Origin: Pseudomonas vancouverensis
Lineage (GTDB): Bacteria; Pseudomonadota; Gammaproteobacteria; Pseudomonadales; Pseudomonadaceae
NCBI RefSeq assembly: GCF_004348895.1
Contig: NZ_RRZK01000028.1
Location: 248,001 to 312,000, forward strand
Direction of reading: 5' to 3'
Length of the DNA: 64,000 nt
A program made the position numbers and the translations under genes. This document shows positions 42,283 through 50,941 of the stretch, piece by piece; positions within the stretch are counted from its first letter, which is position 1; the number at the start of each line of letters is the position of its first letter. The notes below the pieces were generated by a model. The model did not search any database. It was given only the letters and a program-made list of their open reading frames with translations, and had not been told where the DNA came from.

Positions 42283-42936
42283 ATGGCCCTGGCAATTTTT
42301 GATCTGGACGAAACCCTGATCCACGGCGACTGCGCCACCCTCTGGAGCGAGCAAATGGGCCGGCTGGGCTGGGTCGACCCCGAGTCCTTCATGCGCGAGA
42401 ACAACGCGCTGATGGACGCCTACAGTCATGGCAAGCTGCGCATGGAGGACTACATGACCTTCAGCCTGGAGCCGATGATCGGCCGCACGCCGGACGAGGT
42501 CGAGCATTTGGTCGGCCCCTGGGTCGAGGACTACATCGAGCCGATCATTTTCAGTGACGCCACCAAAACCATCGCCGCACACCGCAAGGCCGGCGACCGG
42601 ATCCTGGTGATTTCCGCCTCGGGCGTGCACCTGGTCGGCCCGATCGCCGAACGCCTGGGCATCGACGAGATTCTCGGCATCGAACTGGAAGTCGCCCACG
42701 GCGTTTACACCGGCCACACCGTCGGCACCCTGACCTACCGCGAAGGCAAGATCACCCGCTTGCTGGAGTGGCTGGACGAGCAGGAAGAAAACCTCGAAGG
42801 CGCGAGCTTCTATTCCGATTCGCGCAACGACCTGCCGTTGTTGCTCAAGGTCGATTTCCCCCACGTGGTCAACCCCGATCCGGTGCTGCGGGAACAGGCC
42901 GAGAAGGCCGGCTGGCCGATCCACGACTGGAAGTAA
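42283..42936 (+). CDS. HAD-IB phosphatase (SerB-like)
   Basis: This is a 217-residue HAD hydrolase. Motif I FDLDETL has the nucleophile D7 and acid D9, motif II is VISASG, motif III the lysine in YREGKITRL and motif IV YSDSRNDLPLL. The large helical cap after motif I fits subfamily IB (phosphoserine phosphatase-like). It is the last gene of the operon, so it probably removes the phosphate left after the alkaline-phosphatase-superfamily enzyme acts. Substrate unknown. Confidence 0.88.
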   Translation: MALAIFDLDETLIHGDCATLWSEQMGRLGWVDPESFMRENNALMDAYSHGKLRMEDYMTFSLEPMIGRTPDEVEHLVGPWVEDYIEPIIFSDATKTIAAHRKAGDRILVISASGVHLVGPIAERLGIDEILGIELEVAHGVYTGHTVGTLTYREGKITRLLEWLDEQEENLEGASFYSDSRNDLPLLLKVDFPHVVNPDPVLREQAEKAGWPIHDWK

Positions 42937-42983
42937 CCCGCCCAGCGGGAGCAATCCTCGTTCGGGGTGCACGTTGAATGAAT

Positions 42984-43007
42984 AAACAGCCCATCGTGGC
43001 TGTTTTT
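42984..43007 (+). terminator. Terminator of the importer operon
   Basis: The stem AAACAGCC / GGCTGTTT is followed by more T. It lies 47 bases past the HAD gene and before codA. Confidence 0.85.
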
Positions 43008-43092
43008 CATGTGCGTGCTTTTTGCCCAGGCGTTGCCGCGCTAACGTATAGGCATCGAACTGCAAAACCTGCTCACCTAAAGGAAGCGCCCG

Positions 43093-44337
43093 ATGCACAT
43101 CATCAACGCCCGGTTACGCAATCAGGAAGGCCTGCATGAGCTGCACCTGGAAAACGGCCTGATCCGCAGCATCTCCCGGCAAATCGAAGCGCCGACCCTG
43201 GGGCCGGAGGATCTGGATGCCGGCGGCAACCTGGTGGTGCCGCCCTTCGTCGAGCCGCACATCCACCTCGACGCCACCCTGACCGCCGGCGAGCCGCGCT
43301 GGAACATGAGCGGCACGCTGTTCGAAGGCATCGAATGCTGGGGCGAGCGCAAGGCGACCATCACCCTGGAAGACACCAAAACCCGGGCCAAAAAAACCAT
43401 CCGCAATCTTGCCACCCACGGCATCCAGCATGTGCGCACCCACGTTGACGTCACCGATCCGCAGCTGACCGCGCTCAAGGCCATGCTCGAAGTGCGCGAG
43501 CAAAGCCGTCACCTGGTGGACATGCAGATCGTCGCGTTTCCCCAGGAAGGTATCGAGTCCTACCGCAACGGTCGCGAACTGATGGAGGAAGCGATCCGCA
43601 TGGGCGCGGACGTGGTGGGCGGCATTCCGCATTTCGAATACACCCGCGATCAGGGTGTCAGTTCGGTGAAGTACCTGATGGACCTGGCCGAGCGCACGGG
43701 TTGTCTGGTGGACGTGCATTGCGACGAAACCGATGACCCGCACTCACGCTTTCTCGAAGTGCTGGCCGAAGAGGCGCGCAGCCGCGGCATGGGCTCGCGG
43801 GTCACCGCCAGCCACACCACGGCCATGGGCTCCTACGACAACGCCTACTGCGCCAAACTGTTTCGCTTGCTCGGGCATTCCGGGATCAGTTTTGTCTCCT
43901 GCCCGACCGAGAGCATCCACCTGCAGGGGCGCTTCGACAGTTTCCCGAAGCGCCGGGGCGTAACCCGGGTCAACGAGTTGCTGGAAGCGGGCATGAACGT
44001 GTGTTTTGGCCAGGACTCGATCGTCGACCCTTGGTATCCCCTGGGCAACGGCAACATTCTGCGGGTACTCGAGGCCGGTTTGCATATCTGCCACATGCTC
44101 GGCTATCGCAATCTGCAAAGTGCGCTGGATCTGGTGACGGACAACAGTGCCAAGGCCATGGCCCTGGGCGAGCGCTACGGGCTGGAACCCGGACGGCCGG
44201 CGAACTTGCTGATCCTGTCGGCGGACAGCGATTACGAGGTGATCCGCAGCCAGGGCTTGCCGTTGTATTCAGTGCGCAATGGCAAGGTGCTGATGAAGCG
44301 GCAGATGCCGGTGGTGGAGTTCAGTCACCCGGGCTGA
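43093..44337 (+). CDS. codA: Cytosine deaminase
   Basis: This 414-residue amidohydrolase deaminates cytosine to uracil; some members act on isoguanine. Metal ligands are H56 and H58 in VEPHIHLDA, the HCDETDDPHS motif (His and the catalytic Glu), SHTTAMGSYD (His) and GQDSIVDPW (Asp), all spaced as in the E. coli enzyme. The dedicated permease codB is not adjacent. It is separated from the phosphatase operon by a terminator, so it has its own promoter. Confidence 0.93.
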   Translation: MHIINARLRNQEGLHELHLENGLIRSISRQIEAPTLGPEDLDAGGNLVVPPFVEPHIHLDATLTAGEPRWNMSGTLFEGIECWGERKATITLEDTKTRAKKTIRNLATHGIQHVRTHVDVTDPQLTALKAMLEVREQSRHLVDMQIVAFPQEGIESYRNGRELMEEAIRMGADVVGGIPHFEYTRDQGVSSVKYLMDLAERTGCLVDVHCDETDDPHSRFLEVLAEEARSRGMGSRVTASHTTAMGSYDNAYCAKLFRLLGHSGISFVSCPTESIHLQGRFDSFPKRRGVTRVNELLEAGMNVCFGQDSIVDPWYPLGNGNILRVLEAGLHICHMLGYRNLQSALDLVTDNSAKAMALGERYGLEPGRPANLLILSADSDYEVIRSQGLPLYSVRNGKVLMKRQMPVVEFSHPG

Positions 44338-44360
44338 GTCAAGTGTCTGCCCCGCTCCCC

Positions 44361-44388
44361 CCGTGGGAGCGGGCTTGCCCGCGAAGGC
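44361..44388. repeat. Single REP unit (third variant)
   Basis: CCGTGGGAGCGGGCTTGCCC plus GCGAAGGC, in the short convergent gap between codA and the DapF-fold gene. Confidence 0.65.
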
Positions 44389-44398
44389 AGTCTGGAAC

Positions 44399-45391
44399 TC
44401 AATCAATCATCCGCGCCGTACCAAACAGGCTGACCCGGCTCAACTCGCCCTTTTCTTCCTCCAGCAAAATCGGCGCCGTGCCACCCGGCATCGTCACCTT
44501 GACCTCACCGGCAGCCACCCAACCCACCCGCCACGCCGCACAGGCCACCGCACTGGCGCTGGTCCCCGAAGACGCCGTCGGTCCTTCGCCACGTTCGAAC
44601 ACCCGCGCGGCGATGTGCTGGTCCGCCAGGTGCATCGCCCATTGCAGATTGATCCCGGCCGGACACGGTCGCCCTGCCCCGGTCGGCATGGCGTAGGCGA
44701 TGCGCATCAAGCCTTCACCCAACGTCGGCTCACGCATTTGCTCATTGCTCGGCAAGTCCTCGGCGCGCTGTACCAGGGTGACGCAATGCGGGTTGCCGAC
44801 CCGGGCGAACTGACTGTGGGACCAGGCCGCATTGAGGGCCGACAGGGGCTGCACGTGACTGAGCTCACGGCCATTGAAGATCGCCGTTTCCACCCCTTGG
44901 GCACTGACCGCTGCCGGACCGAACCCTGGTCGCCCCAGATTGAGCCAGAAACCCTGTACCCCCTCCACTTGTGCACTTTTCACCCAGGTCTGTCCCGGTG
45001 ACGGTGTGTCGGTCTTGTCGTGATGCACCCTGAGTTCGCAGGCCTGATTTTCCGGCAACAACTGTTGATCACTGAGCGCCTGGGAAAAAATCGTCAGGCC
45101 GTTGCCGCTGCGTTCGGCCAACGTACCGTCGGTATTGACGATCAATAAATCGAAGGGCGGCGCAGACTGAAACGGGCCGACCAGCAGGCCATCGCTGCGA
45201 TGTTCCTTGCTACCGGCCGGTTGCGTGCCGGGTGCCCAGGCACAGCACGCCTCGATGGCCGCCAGCGACCAGGCCTGGCGAGTCTTTGCAGCAAGCTCGG
45301 CCTGATCCGGCACGTCGATGCCCTGTCGCCGCAACGCCTCGGGCGCGACCACTATGTAGATATTGCCCCGTGCATCGTACCGTTGCGCCAT
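44399..45391 (-). CDS. DapF-fold (diaminopimelate epimerase-like) protein without catalytic cysteines
   Basis: This is a 330-residue protein of the diaminopimelate epimerase fold, about 55 residues longer than true DapF. The two cysteine-containing motifs are present in changed form: ERSGNG has S95 where DapF has the first catalytic Cys, and ERGEGPTASSGTSASA has S275 in place of the second (family ACGTGACA). The codons were read directly (AGC and TCG on the coding strand). Cofactor-free racemisation by two thiols is therefore unlikely. It may be an isomerase of another type or a non-enzymatic binder. True dapF is presumably elsewhere. Confidence 0.8.
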   Translation of the reverse strand: MAQRYDARGNIYIVVAPEALRRQGIDVPDQAELAAKTRQAWSLAAIEACCAWAPGTQPAGSKEHRSDGLLVGPFQSAPPFDLLIVNTDGTLAERSGNGLTIFSQALSDQQLLPENQACELRVHHDKTDTPSPGQTWVKSAQVEGVQGFWLNLGRPGFGPAAVSAQGVETAIFNGRELSHVQPLSALNAAWSHSQFARVGNPHCVTLVQRAEDLPSNEQMREPTLGEGLMRIAYAMPTGAGRPCPAGINLQWAMHLADQHIAARVFERGEGPTASSGTSASAVACAAWRVGWVAAGEVKVTMPGGTAPILLEEEKGELSRVSLFGTARMID

Positions 45392-45556
45392 GGCGCCCTC
45401 CGCGTGTCATGTGATTCATTCAACATATCGCGAAACAGCTATCGGCTGTGCAACGATGTCGCCCTGTTTGATTGCCGGGCCGGGCGAGCACTGATCGAAC
45501 CTCAGCGCTCGTTCCCTGTCCCTTGGGAACGTGACGTTTTTCTGCCAAGGATTGAT

Positions 45557-46708
45557 ATGACCAGCCTCAATGCCCAGGACACTTTTGTGATCGGGCGCTT
45601 GCAACACATGTCCACGCGCGTGGCTTTTTTCATCGCCGGTTTCGGCATCGCCGCCTGGGCGCCGTTGGTGCCCTATGCCAAGGCGCGGGCGGGCCTGGAC
45701 GAAGGCACGCTGGGTTTGCTGTTGCTGAGCCTGGGCGTGGGTTCGATTCTGGCGATGCCGCTGGCCGGGCTGCTGGCGACACGTTTCGGTTGCCGGCGGG
45801 TGGCGACCGGCGGGACTTTGCTGATCTGTGCCGCGCTGCCGCTGCTGGCGACGGTGTCGTCGATCCCGGCGTTGATCGCATCGCTGTTCATGTTTGGCGC
45901 AGGCCTGGGCACGGTGGATTCGACGGTCAATCTGCAAGCGGTGATCGTCGAGCGTGCCAGTGGGAAAAACATGATGTCGGGGTTCCACGGCCTGTTCAGC
46001 CTCGGCGGGATCGTCGGCGCGGCAGGTGTCAGCGGACTGCTCGGGCTGGGCCTTTCACCTCTGAGCGCGATGCTGGTGGTGATCGTGCTGCTGCTGATGG
46101 CCCTGGCCAAAGCCGTGCCGCACATGCTGCCTTATGGCAGCGAAAGCTCGGGACCGGCATTCGCCGTGCCCCATGGCATTGTGCTGTTCATTGGCGGGAT
46201 GTGCTTCATCGTGTTCCTCGCCGAAGGCGCGGCACTGGACTGGAGCGCGGTGTTCCTCGCCCAGGAGCGTGGCATCGACAAAGCGTACGCGGGATTGGGT
46301 TATGCCGCGTTCGCCCTGACCATGACCGCCGGGCGCCTGACCGGTGACAGGATCGTACGCCGCCTGGGAGCGACGCGGGTCATCGTGTTCGGTGGGCTGA
46401 CCGCCGCAAGCGGCCTGTTTCTGGCCACCTTCGCACCGAGCTGGGAAGCCGCGCTGGTAGGTTATGCGCTGCTGGGCGCCGGTTGTTCGAACATCGTGCC
46501 TGTGCTGTACACCGCCGTGGGCAAGCAGACGGTCATGCCGGAAAGCATCGCCGTGCCGGCCATCACCACCCTGGGCTACGCAGGCATTCTCGCCGGGCCG
46601 GCCGTCATCGGCTTCATCGCCCACGGCAGCAGTTTGAGCTTTGCCTTTGCCTTGATGGCGCTGTTGCTGGTGGCAGTGGCGGTTGGCGGGAAAGTCTTGA
46701 AGGTCTGA
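45557..46708 (+). CDS. MFS transporter (fucose-permease/YbjJ-like)
   Basis: This is a 383-residue inner-membrane protein with twelve hydrophobic segments. The first loop phrase FIAGFGIAAWAPLVPYAKARAGLDEGTLGLLLLSLGVGSI is that of the YbjJ-type branch, often found near sugar or HAD genes. It is divergent from the DapF-fold gene. ATG 45557 has AAGGA upstream. Substrate unknown. Confidence 0.85.
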   Translation: MTSLNAQDTFVIGRLQHMSTRVAFFIAGFGIAAWAPLVPYAKARAGLDEGTLGLLLLSLGVGSILAMPLAGLLATRFGCRRVATGGTLLICAALPLLATVSSIPALIASLFMFGAGLGTVDSTVNLQAVIVERASGKNMMSGFHGLFSLGGIVGAAGVSGLLGLGLSPLSAMLVVIVLLLMALAKAVPHMLPYGSESSGPAFAVPHGIVLFIGGMCFIVFLAEGAALDWSAVFLAQERGIDKAYAGLGYAAFALTMTAGRLTGDRIVRRLGATRVIVFGGLTAASGLFLATFAPSWEAALVGYALLGAGCSNIVPVLYTAVGKQTVMPESIAVPAITTLGYAGILAGPAVIGFIAHGSSLSFAFALMALLLVAVAVGGKVLKV

Positions 46709-46712
46709 AAAA

Positions 46713-46780
46713 CATCGCGAGCAAGCTCGCTCCCACAGGCATCACACGACACCTTGTGGGAGCGAGCTTGCTCGCGATGG
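46713..46780. repeat. REP pair, family A
   Basis: The left arm CATCGCGAGCAAGCTCGCTC plus CCACA (46713-46737) and right arm TGTGGGAGCGAGCTTGCTCG plus CGATG (46755-46779) are perfect inverse copies. They lie between two convergent genes, 16 bases beyond the fecA stop. Confidence 0.9.
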
Positions 46781-46795
46781 GTCCGGCCCGGTCTG

Positions 46796-49222
46796 TCAGA
46801 ACCCAACGCTGGCCTGCACAAAGAACGTACGCGGTGCGCCCACGTACATCCCCGAGTTGTTGTCGCTGGAACGGGTGAAGTACTGCTTGTCGAAGACGTT
46901 CTTCACACCCGCCCCGACTTTCAGGTTCGAAACCTGCGGCCCGAAGTCATAGCCGCTGCGCACGTTCCAGGTGACGTAACCCGGAATGTCGCCGTACTGG
47001 CCGTCGGCGGTGCCCTCGGTAATGTAGTTGTTGGTGAAGCTGCCGTCCGCGTTCACCGCGACACCCGGCGAACGCTGCTGGGACTGGGCGAAGGCATCGA
47101 CATTGTAGGTCCAGCGGTTGATGTCGTAACGCAAGCCGACGGTCGCCACCTGGCGTGAGTAGAACGGCAGGTCACGGCCCTTGAAGTCCGGAATCTCCCC
47201 TTCATACACGGCGCGGGTGTAGGTGAAACCGGCGTTGGCGGTCAGGCCTTCCAGACGCGGGTCCAGCGCGGCCATGTCGTAGTGCACCGAGGTTTCGATG
47301 CCGCGGTGGGTGGTCGCGCCGAGGTTGGTCCAGCCGGCATCATTGCTGATGTACTGCAACTCCTTGTCGAAGTCGATGTAGAACAGCGTCACTTCGCCGC
47401 CCCAGACATCATCGTTGTAGCGTGTGCCGATCTCGTAAGTCTTGGCCTTTTCCGGCTCCAGGCCGTTGGCGGTGTTGTCACCCGAACCGCCCTGACCGAG
47501 CTGGAAATACTGCAGCGCACCGAACGAGGTCTCGTAGTTGGCGAACAGCTTCCAGGCATCGGACATGTGATACATCACGCTCAGGGCCGGCAGCGGTTCG
47601 TTGCTGTCGATGCTGCGGCGCTTTTCCTGCACTGGTTTGCCGGCCGTGTCGAGCACCGGGCGGTCATGCCATTCGGTCTGGATATGTTCGAAACGCACAC
47701 CCGGGGTGATGGTCCAGTTGCCGACGTCGATCTTGTTGTCGATATAGGCCGCGTGAGCCTCGGTGCCACCGGTGCGGTCCTGGTACACATGGCCGTCCGA
47801 CGACTTGGTCACCACCGGCTCGTTGGCAGCGTTCAGCGCCAGGCGACTGGCTTGCTCGTGCATGCCTTCCTTCAGGTAGCGATAACCGACACTGACCTCC
47901 TGGGTGGTCGGGCCGACGTCGAACACGTGGGACACCCGCGGTTCGATACCGAAGGTGTAGTAGGTGCGCGGAAACGAGCCGAGGGTCTTCTGGTCCCGCG
48001 CGGCGATATTGCTGCCCCGGAAGCTGTCGGAATAGTAGGTCAGCACTTCAGCCTGGGTGCGGTCGTCGATCTGCCGCGCCCACTTGAACGACACGTCCTT
48101 GCGGCGGCCGCTGAAGTTGTCGTTGTTGCGGTCGGACTGGAACGGATCGGCATCGTACTGCGCCTGGGTCAGGCCACCGGGCATATCGGCGCTGGCGTCG
48201 TAGTAGTGAAAGTTCAGGCTGAAATCGTCGACATCAGTCGGCGCCCAGTGGGTCTTGAGGATCACGTCGTCGATGTCGTTGCCGTTGTTGCGCTCACGGT
48301 AACCGTTGCCGTTTACCCCGGAGTACAGCAGCGCCACACCCATGCCGTTGTCGGCGGTGCCGCCCATGAACGCGGTGTCGATGTGTTTCCAGCCACCGTG
48401 CTGGGAGGTTTCCAGGGTGGTGCCGATTTCGGCGGAGGCTTTTTCCGGGATGGCGCGGGTCACGAAGTTGATCACACCGCCGACGTTCTGCGGTCCGTAG
48501 CGCACGGAGCCGGCACCACGGACGACGTCGATGCTGTCGAGGTTGCCGGACGAGATCGGCGCCATCGACAACTGCGGCTGGCCGTAGGGGGCAAAGGCCG
48601 CCGGCACGCCGTCGATCAGCACAGTCGAGCGTGGCGACAGGCGCGAGGTCAGGCCACGCACCCCGACGTTCAGGGAAATATCGCTGCCACCCGTGCCGTT
48701 GGCGTCCTGCACTTGCACGCCCGGTACGCGTTTGAGCACGTCACCGACGTTCATCGCGCCTTGCTCAACCATGGCCTCGCGGCGAATCACCGTGCGTGCG
48801 CCCGGGTGGTTCTGCACCACGGCGGCGTCGGCATCGCCGAGCCAGTCACCCACCACCTTGATGTCGGTGACGCCCAGCTCCAAAGGGCCATTTACCGCCT
48901 GGGTCGGTGCCGGCATCAGCGTCACCGAACCTTCTTCGATCTGGTATTGCAGGCCACTGCCCTGCAGCAACTGACGCAGCGCGTCTTCCGGCGACAGGTT
49001 GCCATCCACCGCCGGGGCTTGCTTGCCGGCGACCAGCTCAGGGTTGAAGAACACCTGCAGCGAGGTTTGCTGGCCCAGTTGACTCAGGGCCTGACCCAGA
49101 GGTTGCGCCGGGATGTGAATCGCTTCGGCCGCATAGGCCTGGGGCAGCGCAACGCTGACCGCCAGCGCAAGGGCCAGCGGCAACCATGGAAGATTGTTGT
49201 TTTTAGCGGTGGATTTTTTCAC
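46796..49222 (-). CDS. fecA: FecA-type ferric dicitrate TonB-dependent receptor
   Basis: This 808-residue outer-membrane protein has, in order, a signal peptide ending QAYA, an N-terminal signalling (STN) domain of about 75 residues, a plug and a 22-strand barrel ending VQASVGF. Stretches match E. coli FecA closely: VVGDWLGDA, GARTVIRREAM, FAPYGQPQLSMAPIS and DVVRGAGSVRYGPQNVGG. The STN domain signals to FecR, so the receptor controls its own expression. Citrate as the ligand is inferred from this resemblance. Confidence 0.9.
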   Translation of the reverse strand: MKKSTAKNNNLPWLPLALALAVSVALPQAYAAEAIHIPAQPLGQALSQLGQQTSLQVFFNPELVAGKQAPAVDGNLSPEDALRQLLQGSGLQYQIEEGSVTLMPAPTQAVNGPLELGVTDIKVVGDWLGDADAAVVQNHPGARTVIRREAMVEQGAMNVGDVLKRVPGVQVQDANGTGGSDISLNVGVRGLTSRLSPRSTVLIDGVPAAFAPYGQPQLSMAPISSGNLDSIDVVRGAGSVRYGPQNVGGVINFVTRAIPEKASAEIGTTLETSQHGGWKHIDTAFMGGTADNGMGVALLYSGVNGNGYRERNNGNDIDDVILKTHWAPTDVDDFSLNFHYYDASADMPGGLTQAQYDADPFQSDRNNDNFSGRRKDVSFKWARQIDDRTQAEVLTYYSDSFRGSNIAARDQKTLGSFPRTYYTFGIEPRVSHVFDVGPTTQEVSVGYRYLKEGMHEQASRLALNAANEPVVTKSSDGHVYQDRTGGTEAHAAYIDNKIDVGNWTITPGVRFEHIQTEWHDRPVLDTAGKPVQEKRRSIDSNEPLPALSVMYHMSDAWKLFANYETSFGALQYFQLGQGGSGDNTANGLEPEKAKTYEIGTRYNDDVWGGEVTLFYIDFDKELQYISNDAGWTNLGATTHRGIETSVHYDMAALDPRLEGLTANAGFTYTRAVYEGEIPDFKGRDLPFYSRQVATVGLRYDINRWTYNVDAFAQSQQRSPGVAVNADGSFTNNYITEGTADGQYGDIPGYVTWNVRSGYDFGPQVSNLKVGAGVKNVFDKQYFTRSSDNNSGMYVGAPRTFFVQASVGF

Positions 49223-49320
49223 GTCGAACGTAGTCCTGTGGATCGCAAGAGTGTGCGTTTGTTAATGCAAACCAGTTGCAGTTGAACAGGAAGACGATGA
49301 ACTCGAAAAAAACCTGAATT

Positions 49321-50304
49321 TTATTTTGAAATTATTTCCTGGCTGCCATCCGCCAGGGTGCGTATAGCCACCGGCAGGATGTTCGGCAAGGCCTTGAGCA
49401 GCGCATCGGTGTTGTCGGTCTTGAACACGCTGGTCAGGCGCAGGTTGCCAACCGCCGCGTTACCGACCTTCAGCGGTTGCTGGCGATAGCGCGAGACCTG
49501 CTCGGCCACATCGCTCAGGCTGGCGTTGTTGAACACCAGTTTGCCGCTGCGCCAGGCGGTCATTTCTGCCGGGTTGACCGCATACGCGGGCGCGACCTTG
49601 CCCTGGGCATCAACATGGGTGCCAAGGCCGGCGGTGAGATTGATGAATTCGTTGTCGGCGGCCGAGCGCCCCTGCACCTTGACGGTGCCCTGCTCGACCA
49701 CGACCCGGGTGTCATTGACGCCCTGGCGTACATCGAAGCGGGTGCCGGTGACCGTGACCTTGCCATTGCCGGTCTCGACTACAAAGGGGCGACTGCTGTC
49801 GTGTTCGACGCTGAACATCGCCTCGCCCTCGGTCAGTGCGACATGCCGTCGATCCTTCTCGAAACGCACCTGGATCCGGCTGCGACTGTCCAGGTCCATG
49901 ACTGAGCCATCGGGCAAGGCCACCTGCCGCCGCTCGCCGAGGGCCGTCGAGAACTCGGCGGTGTACGGCACCGGATGATTCAGGCCGCTGAACAAGCCCA
50001 GCCCCAACGCCACGGCCAGCACACTGGCGGCCACCGCGTAGCGCAGGAGCGGCCGACGCTTGACGGGCACCGGTGGCGTTTCACACAAGGCCCGCAAACG
50101 CGGGGCCGGCACCAGGTCGGCAGCGGTCCACAAGCCCTGGAGCAATTCGAATTCGTGGCGGTGTGGCGGATGTTCGTCCAGCCAGGCCTTGAACTGATGG
50201 CGCACCTCGACATCGACCGCAGGCTCCTGCAAACGCACAAACCAGCGTGCCGCATCATCGCGAACCGCCGTTTGCCCGCACGCACAATCACGAGTATCCA
50301 TCAT
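49321..50304 (-). CDS. fecR: FecR-type anti-sigma/sigma regulator
   Basis: This is a 327-residue inner-membrane protein. The cytoplasmic N-terminal part (WFVRLQEPAVDVEVRHQFKAWLDEHPPHRHEF, DUF4880-like) contacts the sigma factor. One transmembrane helix (about 97-113) is followed by a periplasmic FecR domain with the phrases ALGERRQVALPDGSVMDLDSRSRI and VTGTRFDVR. It receives the signal from the FecA STN domain. ATG 50304, with AGGAA upstream, gives MMDTRDCACG; ATG 50301 is equally possible. Confidence 0.92.
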   Translation of the reverse strand: MMDTRDCACGQTAVRDDAARWFVRLQEPAVDVEVRHQFKAWLDEHPPHRHEFELLQGLWTAADLVPAPRLRALCETPPVPVKRRPLLRYAVAASVLAVALGLGLFSGLNHPVPYTAEFSTALGERRQVALPDGSVMDLDSRSRIQVRFEKDRRHVALTEGEAMFSVEHDSSRPFVVETGNGKVTVTGTRFDVRQGVNDTRVVVEQGTVKVQGRSAADNEFINLTAGLGTHVDAQGKVAPAYAVNPAEMTAWRSGKLVFNNASLSDVAEQVSRYRQQPLKVGNAAVGNLRLTSVFKTDNTDALLKALPNILPVAIRTLADGSQEIISK

Positions 50305-50344
50305 GGAAGTTCCTGTTTGGCTGGGGAGGAGAAATGGCCGCCGC

Positions 50345-50845
50345 TCATGATTGCAGGCCGTCGAGGCGATCACGCAGGTGCCGAAGCGTGCGGATCATAT
50401 ACTTTTCCACCATGTTCTTGGACAGACCAAGGCGTTCGGCGATTTCCTGCTGGGTCAGGCCCTCGATTTTCTGCCAGACGAAGACCTTGCGGCAGTTGAG
50501 CGGCAACTCGCTCAGCGCCCGTTCGATGGAATCGGCCAACTGGATCGCGTGCATGAAATGCTCCGGGTCGCCGGCTGGTGACACACTGAGATCGATCGCC
50601 TCTGACTCCATGGCGCCCCGCCGATCCTCACGCCGATAACCATCGACCGCGATGTTGCGCGCTGTCTGATGCAAATACGCCCGAGGTTGTTCCACCACCG
50701 CCGAATCGGACTCAAGCACGCGCACGAAGGTATCGTGGGCAAGGTCCTCGGCCTGCTGACGGTTTCTCAGGCGACGGGTCCAGGTGCCAACCAACTCTTC
50801 GTAATGCTCGAAAAAGCCGTGTCTGCGGGGCAACTTGAGGGTCAT
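50345..50845 (-). CDS. fecI: ECF sigma factor of the FecI group
   Basis: This 166-residue sigma factor has region 2 (AEDLAHDTFVRVLE and YLHQTARNIAVDGYRRE) and region 4 (LPLNCRKVFVWQKIEGLTQQEIAERLGLSKNMVEKYMIRTLRHLRD). It directs transcription of fecA when released by FecR. Gene order fecI-fecR-fecA is the standard ferric citrate layout. A Fur-box-like site lies just upstream. Confidence 0.93.
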   Translation of the reverse strand: MTLKLPRRHGFFEHYEELVGTWTRRLRNRQQAEDLAHDTFVRVLESDSAVVEQPRAYLHQTARNIAVDGYRREDRRGAMESEAIDLSVSPAGDPEHFMHAIQLADSIERALSELPLNCRKVFVWQKIEGLTQQEIAERLGLSKNMVEKYMIRTLRHLRDRLDGLQS

Positions 50846-50873
50846 TGCGGTGTGCTGTGGAGACGGGGTGTGA

Positions 50874-50892
50874 ATAGTAATGCTTCTTATTA
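50874..50892 (-). promoter_or_regulatory. Candidate Fur box upstream of fecI
   Basis: AATAAGAAGCATTACTATT on the minus strand agrees at about 11 of 19 positions with GATAATGATAATCATTATC, about 30 bases before fecI. Iron control is expected for this system; the match itself is moderate. Confidence 0.35.
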
Positions 50893-50941
50893 AAATGAAG
50901 CAATGCCTTGCCGTCCCACAGCCAGAGGGATGAACGCTACA

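Noticed and set aside
44399..45391. Naming the gene dapF
   Set aside because: Both catalytic cysteines are serine and the length differs, so the standard function is doubtful.
47282..49285. 667-codon plus-strand frame opposite fecA
   Set aside because: A shadow of the receptor gene. The translation is rich in His, Val, Gly and Arg without any motif, and fecA is supported along its full length.
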